From Deltaproteobacteria bacterium (GTDB lineage: Bacteria > Myxococcota_C > UBA6777): a stretch of DNA of 64,000 nt. The DNA lies in NCBI GenBank assembly GCA_006226375.1, contig SBHC01000081.1, positions 1-64,000 of the forward strand, given 5' to 3'. Position numbers and translations under genes: made by a program. Shown piece by piece: positions 45,572 through 55,600 of the stretch. The first letter of the stretch is position 1. Every line of letters begins with the position of its first letter. The notes under the pieces were generated by a model. That model saw only the letters and a program-made list of their open reading frames with translations, did no database searches and had not been told where the DNA came from.

Positions 45572-46807
45572 TTACCACTGCCCCAAAATCACACAACCCC
45601 CTCTTGCACATGACGGTCGAAAGAATTTCGGCGTCGGCTTCCCACCACGACGTTGACGAGCGCGGGTCCATCGAGGCAACCTGCCTCGTTGCGGCGACAA
45701 TCGAGGAACAGGAGCCCGACTGGTTGGATTGCTTCGCTTGAGATCCTCACGCTCCACCTCAATGTGTTTGTTGTGGGTCTTGATCACAGCCGCCTCCGCT
45801 GCGTTGGCAGACGGACGAAGGGCCGCGCCAACAATCGCAAGAACAACTCCAGTTCCCGCCAAGGCACCTCCGACGCCAACCATCGGATACGCCGAATTCT
45901 CAAGCGCCTGCACCTCATTCGCTCGCAGGCGCTCTGCGGCTGGGAGATTCGGGTCCTGGCCCTGTTGCACCTGAACAAGCAAAGCAGCCCCGACAGCTGT
46001 CAGAGCCGCACCAATCACAGCCGCCGTAATACCCGACCACATCAAGATGCTTCCGTTCCGTTTGCGCACCTGAAGAGTCTCAACCTCTTTGATGTAGCTA
46101 TCCTGCGACTGGATCATGACCTTGGCTACACGACGTCGTTTTCGTTTCGCAAGGACAGCCTGGACCTGAACCTGAACTTTGTTCTTCTTAAGAGAGCTGA
46201 CCATCTTGTTAATGCGAGTCAATTGTGCGTTGATTTTCTTGTTCTTTCCCCAGTTGTGGGAGGCAAACTGGAGGAAGGAGACATAAACCCGACCGGTACG
46301 GATGTCGCCTTGGATGTCACGCAACATGCTGAGCGAGGCTTGCATGTAAATCTGGTCTTGCCACTTGGAGCGTTGCATCACTTTGGCAAACACAGCGTTG
46401 TAATCTTTCAGGTTGGTTTCGGCCTTTTCCAGGGCGAGGATCGCCTTCTGAAACAACTTGGTGTACTGCACAAGCGCCGACTTCGACTCCATCGTTCCGA
46501 CATTCACAACAGGAGGGAACTCCCCTTTGAGCCGGTAGTACTTGGACCACAACAAGTAGATCCACATCTTCATGTTGAGACGGCGCAGCAAAGGCATCTT
46601 CTTGGCGTCTTTGGGAAAACGAGACTCAGCCTGGACCAACGCCTGCTTCCACTTTGACACCAAACCCAGCGCCATCGCTTGCTTGGCTTTCCGGACAAAA
46701 AACTCGGTGTTGCGAGGCTCTTGCGCTGCGCTTTGGGAAGAGAACCCTAGCCCCAAGCCGAGGACAACCAGGCAACACAGCCCACTCCATTTCGTAACCA
46801 CAGACAC
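45572..46807 (-). CDS. Exported protein with two C-terminal hydrophobic segments, unknown
   Basis: 411 residues from GTG 46807, which has AAAGGA upstream; the longest frame starts at 46864 without a site. Signal peptide ends SQSAAQE. The first 240 residues are helical and Lys-rich, TPR-like in feel but without clear repeats. Two Ala/Gly/Val-rich hydrophobic hairpin segments follow (ITAAVIGAALTAVGAALL and VGGALAGTGVVLAIVGAAL), then a basic tail. No known domain. It starts an apparent minus-strand operon, with kinase 4 27 nt downstream, suggesting a sensor or partner role for that kinase (inference). Confidence 0.75.
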   Translation of the reverse strand: MSVVTKWSGLCCLVVLGLGLGFSSQSAAQEPRNTEFFVRKAKQAMALGLVSKWKQALVQAESRFPKDAKKMPLLRRLNMKMWIYLLWSKYYRLKGEFPPVVNVGTMESKSALVQYTKLFQKAILALEKAETNLKDYNAVFAKVMQRSKWQDQIYMQASLSMLRDIQGDIRTGRVYVSFLQFASHNWGKNKKINAQLTRINKMVSSLKKNKVQVQVQAVLAKRKRRRVAKVMIQSQDSYIKEVETLQVRKRNGSILMWSGITAAVIGAALTAVGAALLVQVQQGQDPNLPAAERLRANEVQALENSAYPMVGVGGALAGTGVVLAIVGAALRPSANAAEAAVIKTHNKHIEVEREDLKRSNPTSRAPVPRLSPQRGRLPRWTRARQRRGGKPTPKFFRPSCARGGCVILGQW

Positions 46808-46948
46808 TTTCGTTCCTTTGCATGTAGAGTCGCGAAAGACGTTGGAAACCCAAGCCCCCAACAAACATCAAGAGTTATCCTATCAGGGGGAAGCCTGTCA
46901 AAAAGCCGGTATCCGGCTCAACACCCACACTCTTTCCGCCGTAAGAAG

Positions 46949-46977
46949 TTGACAGCAAGACCTCCTTGGCCAATCTT
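46949..46977 (+). promoter_or_regulatory. Candidate promoter of the TPR/OmpA-like gene
   Basis: Perfect TTGACA (46949-46954), 17-nt spacer, weak AATCTT (46972-46977). Its position argues that translation does not begin at the upstream in-frame start but at TTG 47081. Confidence 0.35.
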
Positions 46978-47080
46978 GGTACTACTTTCTACGGATCGAA
47001 CAGCCCTTACCCACGTTGGTAAGAAACTAGGAATACAAGAGAACTCTATCTCTCCCTACACATACAAAGAGGACGTCTCC

Positions 47081-50000
47081 TTGCGAAATCATACGTTTCG
47101 TTCCATTTGCCTTGGATTTATGGCCTGTCTCTTCCTGGGGCTCCCAGGACCTGACGGGTCGCTCAGCTACGCACAAGACGATTGGTCTGTGAAACGCCGA
47201 GACCGACGCCCGATTTTGATACGCCGCCTGAAGTATATGCTGTTGCGCAACCCACACTCCAAGTATTCCATGAACAAGTTGTGGTTGATGCATCGTCGCA
47301 AAAGCCAGCGCAAGCAGCTCTTTCGCTACTACACCAAGAAGCTTCAAGCAGCACCCAAGAACGTAGCCTACCGCATTATCATGGCGCGCTTGCAAGAGCG
47401 AGTCGGAGATTGGAAACTCGCGCTCCAATTGTACAAATCGGTGCAGGGCAAAGGGAAAGACAACAAAGCCCTGCAACTTGCGAAAGTCCGATGTTACCTG
47501 GGACTCAAGAAGCCCGAACCTGCGCTGGCGATTCTCAAGGGCGTGCTCAAAGAGATGCCCACACGCCAACGCAAACGGATGCTTCTCCGGATGCTTCGCC
47601 AACTGGCTCCTCTCAAAGCACCGCAAGCCTACGCCTATGTGATGACTGCGATCAAGAAGGAGAAGTGGAGCCGCGACGGGACCCTCGACATCGCCCGTTT
47701 GCTCGCCCAGCATCAACGTTGGAATGACAGCTTCGCCCTCTACGACAAGGCTCTACCAGGCATCAGCGGTCAGCCCAGAATGCTCCTGCTCCTGGAAATG
47801 CTTCGATACCAGCTTCGCGCCGACCGAAACGAAGAAGCCCTTAAGACCATCGCTCTCGCCCGCAAAATGAAGACCCGTAACAACTGGGTCCGTTGGGAGC
47901 TTCTTCAGCAAGAGATTGTGGCGTATCGGTCACTCAAACGGCTCGCGCTGCTCACAGCCCAACTGGACCGCAAATGGCGCAAGACCAAAGAGTTTAAGAA
48001 GGTCCACCTTCTCGCTCAGTTGTACAAAGAGTTGAAGGTCATGAGCCAGGCCGTGGTTTTGTACAAGCGGGCTTTGAAAATTCGGCCGAGAGAGCGGGAC
48101 CCACGCATTCAACTTCTCAACTACTACACCAAAAAAGCAGACATTGAGAAAGTCCGGTTTCACCTTCGCAAGCTGATCCAACACAAGCACGCCACCCCCA
48201 AACATTACCTCCGCTTTGCCAACGACCTGTTGAAGCGTTCTGGCAAGTTCCGACTTCCTCGCTGGAGCCCGGCCTGGAAAACCCGCGCCTACTGCAAAAC
48301 AAAGAAAAAACCCCGGTACAAGTATCGGCGTAGACGCCGGTACCGTCGTTACTATAGACGTCGCAGGTATCGCCGCCCCTATCGCCGCAAGATCGAACGG
48401 CACAAGTGCAGCCGCCAAGCCTGGAACACCCATCGGCAGAAAAGATGGAATTTCTGGAAGCGCTACGAATCGACCGGTCGCAAGGACAAAATGGCTCAAG
48501 AAGCCTCCCGCATTCTACGAGACTGCGCCAAGCGATTCCGAAAGCAGTGGGACACGCTGCAAAAGGTCGAACAGTTGCAAAACGAGTTTGGCTACCTCAC
48601 CCAATCTCGACAAACACGACGCAAGATGATCAAGGCATTGGATGCCTTCGTGTATCGCATTGAAGCCACACACCGCCTGCTCTTTCAAGAAGGCGAAAAA
48701 CAACAGCTGCTGCGGGCCACGCAGAATGCGTTGCGACCAAGTTCCGTGCCCCTCAAACGAGCGGTGGAAGTGTCAGAGCTTGTCTACAAGCGACCGGTCA
48801 GCCCAGGTGAGACAACGATGAAAGAGGCCGAGGAGAAGCGCCTGCAACGTCGTTGGTTCCGTAAGATCTCTTCGTCCATCCGACGGTTTCTAAGACCTGT
48901 CGCCCAGCGATTGAAGCCCATGCACGTGGACCAGGATCCAATGCTGGTGATGCGTTTGTACGCGCTTCTTTGGCGGACAGGCGTTCGCAGCCGCAGCATC
49001 CGAAAGAAAATGAAAGCGCTGGAACGCAAACTCCTGGTCCAGCCTGAGATGCTCTACCCCACGATCCAGCTGTACATGAGGTACAGGTTGAAAGGCTCAG
49101 TGAAGCGGCTCTTTCAACAGCTTCGCAAAGAACACAAAGACCGCTGGGTGTCTCACATCACCACCGCCATCCGACCCAGCATGCAACCCACAGAGCTTTC
49201 GTTCTTTCTCAAGCAGCTAACGGCCAACAAAGGGACCCTGTTTCGACAGGCCAAAGCGGTGAGCGCCCTGGTCAACAAGATCTGCCAGTACAAGCGCTCT
49301 TGCGAAGCGGCCAGCAAGCTCATTGAAACGCTCTCGCTGCTCCCACAAACGCCCATCGACACGACGATTGCGATGTTGCGACAGCTTCAACGTCACGGCC
49401 TCTTCTCAGGCAGTCACAAGCGCGACTGGCTGAGCCAAGTGATCGATGTGAACAAGAATGACATCGAAGCCTTGAACCAGCTCACCGAAGCCGACGACCT
49501 GTTTCGGTATCCCAGTGACGCTCGCAAGCTCCACCAGGCGTTGATGATCTTTGCGCTGGAGCGGCGCCTTGCAGCCCCGGCCAACCTGTACATTTGGAGC
49601 CGGATGTTGCAATACCACCTGCGACGTCTCAAGCCTCGTTACTCCTACCAGTTAACAACCATCAAACGACTCGACAAAGCCGCGGCCAAGTTCCCATCCC
49701 TCTACAGGCTTCTTTTGTCGTTCTACCTGACCAATTACAACTACCGCAAAGAGTTTGGTCCCGCCAAGCTGATGACCCATCTGAAGAAAGGCATCACTCT
49801 GGACGACCTGCCCTATGTGAAGAAGGTCTTTTACCGGCTGTCCAAGACCAAAAGGGAGGCGTTGTTCTCCTCGATCTTGAACCGAACCACACGGCCTGAA
49901 GTGTTGGGCTGGATGTATACCTTCGCCAAGGAATACAGGTTGAGCAAGTTGACCGTCCAGATACTCAAGCGCTTGCTCAAGCAACACCCTGATGACAAAC

Positions 50001-51853
50001 ACCTGATCCAACAGTACGCGCTGGCTCTGGATCGGTCCAAGGACCACGCCAATGAAGCCGAGAAGTACTGGCTCTCCGTCCTCAAAAAGAGTCCGGAGAA
50101 GTACACCCCCGCTGCCATTAAGAGCATGGGAGAGAATTGCTGCGCTGACGCCGCAGATCAGCGGCTACTCCGACGACTTCTAACCCTCGCGGCCAACCGT
50201 CATCCGCTACCGAAGATCTGGCCTCTGGTCAAGAAGTACACGGCCAAGCTCAAGGGCAAGCAGCAGCGCATGTTGCTCCAATCGTATGCAGCACTGGCCC
50301 GCACCACCAAAGGCTACAGGCTCCCTCTCGCCCAACTGGCGAAGACCCACAAGCACTTTGACGTCGTGACCCAAGTGTATGAGGTGCTGGTAAAAGAACC
50401 GAAAACGAAAGCGAAGTGGCACCTCACATTGGCGCAGGCTCTGGATCAGCAAGGACACTCTTGGAAGGCCAACGCCGAATGGAAGCGCTACATCAAGAAG
50501 GCTCGTCTCTCCAAGCCAGCCCAATATTTCCGCAAGCAAGCAGTCAAATGGAAGCGACAAAACCCCAAGATGGCTCGCCTGGCTTACTACCGGGCCTGGA
50601 TGTTTGGACCCCAAGACGACCCCCCCACCTACGAAGACGTGAAGCTTCTTCAAAAGCAAGGAAAACACCTGGAGGCCTGGGCGGCTTGGTTGTTCGCTCA
50701 GAAAGCCAAAGGCAAGCGGTGCCTGGAAAGCGCCCGCACGTTGCCTCCAGTCTCGCTCCAGGTTGCCAAGCAACTCTGGTCCCTCAACGCTCCTTACGAA
50801 GGGCCTTTGGGAGTCTATTCTCGCTGTAATTGGTTTCTGCCCAAGGCAGTACAAGCCAAGCTGGTTGGAAACCTTGTTAGCTACATGAGGAAGCATCCTC
50901 TGGCCAAGATCAGACTGGTCGGCGTCAGCGACCCCTCCATCGAACCCGATGTCTCTTTCCTTGCCGACCAACGGGTGGAGTCCATCGCCCGGTTGTTGCG
51001 AAGCCAGGGAATCAGCGACACTCGCATCACAACAGCCACGCTTCCAGCGGCTCGCTTCTGTGACAAGTCAACAGCGTCTTCGGTATCTGGCAAGGATGAA
51101 AAAGATGAACTCGTCAAACTGCTCGCGATGAGGGCTCTCTCCAACGCGAAACGAGAAGCAGAGAACTCTGCCATCTGGTGCCAGTCCATGCGTCGCCACA
51201 TCGGCATCTACGCGTCCAATGACCCAAAGCCAGACACTCGCACCATTCTCCAAGGTGACGCCGATCAAGACGGCGTCCCCAACGCTCAAGACCCCTGTCC
51301 GCTCAAGGCGGGCCGAGGCTACAGCAACTTCAGGCGGAGGTATCGGAGAAGCCGTCGTTACCGTCGCTACGGAAGATACCGTCGCTACCGTCGGCATTCG
51401 AGCGTGCCAGGATGTCCTCGTTACGGCCAACGGCTCCGTCTGGTGCAGATCAAGAACAACATCCTAAAGTTAAACATGCAGCTCTCGTTCTACCGGAACT
51501 CCCCATCGATTCGATACACTGGGAACAAGACCTTGAAGGAAGTCGCAGCCCTGCTTCGGCTGGCACCCCAATTGGGAGCCTTGGAGATCGTGATGCGTCC
51601 AAGCTTCGTCCCCAGCTACGACAAACGAAGGTACCGCTTCCGGTATCGCCGTCGCTATCGTCGAAGAACAAGGACCGCTCGCAGCAATCCCTATCTGGCA
51701 AGACGCAGAGCCCGTAAGGTTCGACGTTATCTGCGACAACAAGGAATCCCGTCCAACCGAATCAAGATCCGCATCCTCAGTGTAAGCTCACCTGGCGACC
51801 CCAAACTCCCCAAGCAGTATCTGACTCTCCGCTTTCTCCCCAACGCAGGATAA
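47081..51853 (+). CDS. Exported giant TPR protein 2 with two OmpA-like domains and a TSP3 repeat
   Basis: 1,590 residues from TTG 47081, preceded by AAGAGGA; the frame is open from 46949 but a signal peptide (ending LSYAQDD) begins only here. TPR-like repeats fill most of the length. Near residue 1256 an OmpA-like domain begins (ADQRVESIARLLRSQGI). A thrombospondin type 3 calcium motif DADQDGVPNAQDPCP lies at about 1393. A second OmpA-like domain ends the protein (NPYLARRRARKVRRYLRQQG). Three Tyr/Arg tracts (about 412-437, 1417-1441, 1513-1535) interrupt it. It likely links peptidoglycan to a protein scaffold. Confidence 0.88.
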   Translation: MRNHTFRSICLGFMACLFLGLPGPDGSLSYAQDDWSVKRRDRRPILIRRLKYMLLRNPHSKYSMNKLWLMHRRKSQRKQLFRYYTKKLQAAPKNVAYRIIMARLQERVGDWKLALQLYKSVQGKGKDNKALQLAKVRCYLGLKKPEPALAILKGVLKEMPTRQRKRMLLRMLRQLAPLKAPQAYAYVMTAIKKEKWSRDGTLDIARLLAQHQRWNDSFALYDKALPGISGQPRMLLLLEMLRYQLRADRNEEALKTIALARKMKTRNNWVRWELLQQEIVAYRSLKRLALLTAQLDRKWRKTKEFKKVHLLAQLYKELKVMSQAVVLYKRALKIRPRERDPRIQLLNYYTKKADIEKVRFHLRKLIQHKHATPKHYLRFANDLLKRSGKFRLPRWSPAWKTRAYCKTKKKPRYKYRRRRRYRRYYRRRRYRRPYRRKIERHKCSRQAWNTHRQKRWNFWKRYESTGRKDKMAQEASRILRDCAKRFRKQWDTLQKVEQLQNEFGYLTQSRQTRRKMIKALDAFVYRIEATHRLLFQEGEKQQLLRATQNALRPSSVPLKRAVEVSELVYKRPVSPGETTMKEAEEKRLQRRWFRKISSSIRRFLRPVAQRLKPMHVDQDPMLVMRLYALLWRTGVRSRSIRKKMKALERKLLVQPEMLYPTIQLYMRYRLKGSVKRLFQQLRKEHKDRWVSHITTAIRPSMQPTELSFFLKQLTANKGTLFRQAKAVSALVNKICQYKRSCEAASKLIETLSLLPQTPIDTTIAMLRQLQRHGLFSGSHKRDWLSQVIDVNKNDIEALNQLTEADDLFRYPSDARKLHQALMIFALERRLAAPANLYIWSRMLQYHLRRLKPRYSYQLTTIKRLDKAAAKFPSLYRLLLSFYLTNYNYRKEFGPAKLMTHLKKGITLDDLPYVKKVFYRLSKTKREALFSSILNRTTRPEVLGWMYTFAKEYRLSKLTVQILKRLLKQHPDDKHLIQQYALALDRSKDHANEAEKYWLSVLKKSPEKYTPAAIKSMGENCCADAADQRLLRRLLTLAANRHPLPKIWPLVKKYTAKLKGKQQRMLLQSYAALARTTKGYRLPLAQLAKTHKHFDVVTQVYEVLVKEPKTKAKWHLTLAQALDQQGHSWKANAEWKRYIKKARLSKPAQYFRKQAVKWKRQNPKMARLAYYRAWMFGPQDDPPTYEDVKLLQKQGKHLEAWAAWLFAQKAKGKRCLESARTLPPVSLQVAKQLWSLNAPYEGPLGVYSRCNWFLPKAVQAKLVGNLVSYMRKHPLAKIRLVGVSDPSIEPDVSFLADQRVESIARLLRSQGISDTRITTATLPAARFCDKSTASSVSGKDEKDELVKLLAMRALSNAKREAENSAIWCQSMRRHIGIYASNDPKPDTRTILQGDADQDGVPNAQDPCPLKAGRGYSNFRRRYRRSRRYRRYGRYRRYRRHSSVPGCPRYGQRLRLVQIKNNILKLNMQLSFYRNSPSIRYTGNKTLKEVAALLRLAPQLGALEIVMRPSFVPSYDKRRYRFRYRRRYRRRTRTARSNPYLARRRARKVRRYLRQQGIPSNRIKIRILSVSSPGDPKLPKQYLTLRFLPNAG

Positions 51854-51865
51854 GCCGGCGCTCCC

Positions 51866-51894
51866 TTGACAATCGGTCGATGACCTTCTATTCA
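51866..51894 (+). promoter_or_regulatory. Candidate sigma-70 promoter of bioY
   Basis: TTGACA (51866-51871), 17-nt spacer, TATTCA (51889-51894). It lies between the TPR/OmpA-like stop and the bioY start. No biotin-repressor palindrome was recognised. Confidence 0.45.
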
Positions 51895-51951
51895 ATCCAT
51901 GCTTTGAAGAGATCGAAGACTTAGCAGCGACCGACCCAAGAGGAGTCCTGG

Positions 51952-52542
51952 ATGACAACCAAGAACCCAGCCTTAAACTATGCAGATCTTTGGCGTCCCC
52001 AAGCCCCGGCACAATCCTGGGCGTACTCCCTGGCCCTGGTTGTTGGGGGGAGTCTGTTTATCGCCCTCGCCGCTCAGATCGCGATTCCCCTGCCCTTTAC
52101 TCCTGTCCCTGTCACAGGCCAATCCCTTGCCGTCCTTCTGCTTGGGGTCTTGCTGGGTAGCCGAAAAGGTGCAGCGAGCGTGTTGTTGTACCTGGGAGAA
52201 GGCGCGATGGGTCTCCCCTTCTTTGCCAAAGGCGCAGCAGGCCTTGCCATCCTTCGTGGAGCCACTGCAGGCTACCTGCTCGGGTTTGTTGTTGCGGCTT
52301 TCGTTGTCGGCTGGCTAGCCGAGCGAGGCTGGGACCGAGATCTTTGGCGCTCTGGAGCAGCGATGATGGTAGGTAATGCTATCATCTTTGCTTGTGGACT
52401 GACCTGGCTGAGCTACTTGGTGGGCTTCTCCAAAGCTCTCACGCTGGGATTCTATCCCTTTGTTCCCGGTATGCTTGTGAAGTTGGTTTTGGCCAGCGCG
52501 CTGTTGCCCATCGGTTGGAACTTCATCAAGTACAAGAAATAA
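51952..52542 (+). CDS. bioY: Biotin transporter BioY (ECF S-component)
   Basis: 196-residue integral membrane protein with six hydrophobic segments. Family motifs are present: AQIAIPLPFTPVPVTGQSLAVLLLGVLLG, YLGEGAMGLPFFA and GATAGYLLGF. BioY binds biotin and works with an ECF ATPase module (BioMN or a shared EcfAT), or alone at low affinity. No bioM or bioN is adjacent, so a shared energy module elsewhere is likely. AAGAGGAG precedes ATG 51952. Confidence 0.96.
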   Translation: MTTKNPALNYADLWRPQAPAQSWAYSLALVVGGSLFIALAAQIAIPLPFTPVPVTGQSLAVLLLGVLLGSRKGAASVLLYLGEGAMGLPFFAKGAAGLAILRGATAGYLLGFVVAAFVVGWLAERGWDRDLWRSGAAMMVGNAIIFACGLTWLSYLVGFSKALTLGFYPFVPGMLVKLVLASALLPIGWNFIKYKK

Positions 52543-52660
52543 ACCCCTCCCCTGCCACCTCCTCATTTTTCTTTCTTGCCCCACACCTGTCTTCTCTTTA
52601 GTGTACAGAAACAACGTCCACCACGAAGGTAATTTGGACGACAAGTAACGTATACAAAGA

Positions 52661-55600
52661 ATGAGACAAACTACCATGACAGAAACGCCCGTCGCGTCTT
52701 CTTCCACATCGACTCTTCCCGATCGCTTTCTTGACCGAGGGTTCCTCCGCAAACGTGGTGGCCAAGTCTTGTTTGGCACGATGCTCCAAGGTATTCTCAA
52801 GTCGCTGGTGCAAATCGCGATGCGGCTGGTTGTGTTTGGCGCGCTTTGCTGGCTGGGCTGGAGCGCTGTCAGTCTGGAACTCAGCAAACCCCGAGAGGGC
52901 TTTGCGTTTCTCTTGCCCGTCTTGGTCTTTTCGTTCCCCATTCTGGCGCTGACGTCACGACGTAGCTGGTTCAGCATGATCGCCAACATAGGCTTTGGCC
53001 TGGCACTTGTTGGGACCTTTTTCTGGCTTACCACTCGCTCTGCGCTCACCTGGAAAACATTCCCGTGGCAGTGGCCTGTCGGCCTTCTCCTTCTGGTACT
53101 CCTTCTTGTCTTTCTGGTGTGGCGGCTGCTCAAGCACAACGCCGTCCAGTCGTCTCTGTTTGTCTTCTTTTGGTTGATGGCGCTCATAACCAACGCCAGC
53201 GCGTTGGGCTATCTGGTGTTCCGAATTTCCCGCCCTGGCCAGCTCACAGTCTCCTCCAACGCCCTTGCCATCACCGGCGCTTTGTTTGTTTTCTTTGTCT
53301 TGCTGGCTGGACTCCGTGTGCTTTGGATGGACGCTGCTCGTGAAAGCCGCACCAAACGCATCGACAAAGAGCCCCGCAGCAATGCGATTCTGCTGCTGGA
53401 GTGGCTCCTTCCACACACAAGTCTGCTTTTGATCATTGCACCTTGTCTTTTGTTTTCGGAAGCCCTCCTCCTCCACACGATGTTTGAAGCCATCAAGGTT
53501 CGCCCCAAAATCGAGCTGATGAAGGAGAAGCAAAAACAAGTCCTTCAATGGCAAGAACAGTTCAAAAACAAAGCCAGCCTAACCAAGCTCCAACAAACCA
53601 ACCTGAACACTCAGGTCGACAAGACCCAGTTGGAGATCAAAGCGCTGGAACAAACCATCGGCCACGCCAAAAAGATGAAGCTCACGAACTGGATGGGTGT
53701 GGTCATTGATCCGCAAGGGTTTCCCAAAATAGACGGCAAAGAGGTGGAAGCACCAAGCTGGTTCCTCTGGCTGGCTGGAATCATTGGAGCGCTCTTGATC
53801 GCGGCAATCTTGAGGCAACAATTTGTGATCTGGCAGGGTTTCAGTTCGGCATACCAAAAGCTCCTTGCCTTGGAGATCCAGGAATACTCCCCCTTCCCGA
53901 ACGACGCCAAAGAGCTATCCAGTCAACGCTCCGAAGCCTTGGAGGACTTCCGCGCCATGCTCAACGGCTATGGTAGCTTCTGGTGCCGAATTGTTCTCTC
54001 GTTTGCGACCGCACCGACCCACTCGGCTCGAAGTTGGATCCTGGATCCAGGTCACGGTGTTCAAAGCACCTTCCGGCTGATCACAGAGAAAGGTGCACAG
54101 CGCGGACATTGGGCGATGTGGGGTGTGTCAGGGCTTCTTGGCATCGTGATGTTCTTTTCATCACCCACACCCATCCGTTGGGTTCCTATTCTTACGAGCT
54201 TGTGGCCGTCACTGCTGTTGGGAGGCGTGTTGCTAGGATGGAGGGTTCTTCGTCGCTCCAGCACAGCCCAGATCCTTCCCTCATGGACCTGGTTCCTGGT
54301 CCCCTTGCACTTTGGACTTTCGGTCGCGGTGTTCTTCCTTGAAACCAACCTCAGCAACCCCGGTGAGCAGTGGGTAGTGACTGTCCTGCAATACTCTTCC
54401 GTGCTGTCTGCCTTTGGGTTTGTCCTGGCATATTTTGTAGTAGGTTCACGCTGGCAAAGCGCCACAACCCTCGAAGTATCGAGCGAATCTCACTTGGATC
54501 TACGAGCAGAAACCCGCCGTCGCATCCTCCGACTGTTTGCCAAGCTTGAGCGTCGAGAGTGGACATTGGAAGCCTTTGTGTATCGCATCCACCCGGTCCG
54601 CAGCGGCTTTGTGTGCATGTTGATGATTCTCCCTTCGTTTGTTCTGGAGATCATCACCACGTTGTCCATCTGGCTCCGCGCCTTCCTCCGCTTTTCACGA
54701 CGCATTCGTGTGCTGTGGCCGACCCTTTGCTGGCTCGCTGGTCTTGGGCTTCTCAGCATGACCACGCTCCCACAAGCGACAGGCCGCGCCACCTTGTTTG
54801 CCTCTCTGCTGTTTGCCTGGCCGTCGCTCTGGTGCCTAACCTTGTACCTGTTCTTCCGAAGACGTCGCTCACTCCGACGCACCTTCCCGGATGACAACCT
54901 GCAGCCTCCCACATCCTGGACCAAACGTTGGATACTCTCTCTCCTGCTTCTCCCCTTGGCAGCCTGGTTGTTGGGTGCCTGGTCCTTCGTCGTCGGTCTT
55001 GCGGTTAGCTTGCTTGCGGTGGGTAGCAGCCTCCCGTTGTTGTTTGATTGGTCTGTACCACCCACGTTCGCCAAGCAAGATGAAGCAGCCCTCTCGACCA
55101 ACGAAGAGGCCGAGGCTTCCGAATCCTCAGAAGAAGAAACCCCTGCGCCCGTACCAACAGGATGGTTTTACCGTTTGGCCCAAAAATGGGAAGAGCTGGT
55201 GAATGTGGGTCCCGATGACGACATCTACCGGCTGGCCTTCCGATTTGGAGGCTCCGACCGAACCAGCCGTCAGCTGCTGTTGGACTCTTTACAAGAAAGC
55301 CTCACACAATCCCAACAAGCCCTTTGCAACGGAAACTGGTTCCGGGAAGAAGAACGTGAGCTCAACCGTGTGTATTACGAATGGCTCGTCGCAGGGGGCT
55401 CGATGCGAACAGCCCCTGAAGAGTTGGCCTCCTTCTGGATCTTGGGATTGGACTTGCTAGGTTCTATGCTTGTGGACCTTCACCATCCCACCCGCCGAGG
55501 GATTCTTTACGAGACATGGTCGTCCAACTACGAACTGACTCGGTCCCCCACCTCGGAACAAACCTGGCTCGCGACAGAAGCCTTGCGTGAGGACGTTTGG

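Noticed and set aside
46949-47080. Upstream in-frame start of the TPR/OmpA-like gene
   Set aside because: It would place 44 residues before the signal peptide and overlap a TTGACA element; TTG 47081 has a good ribosome site.
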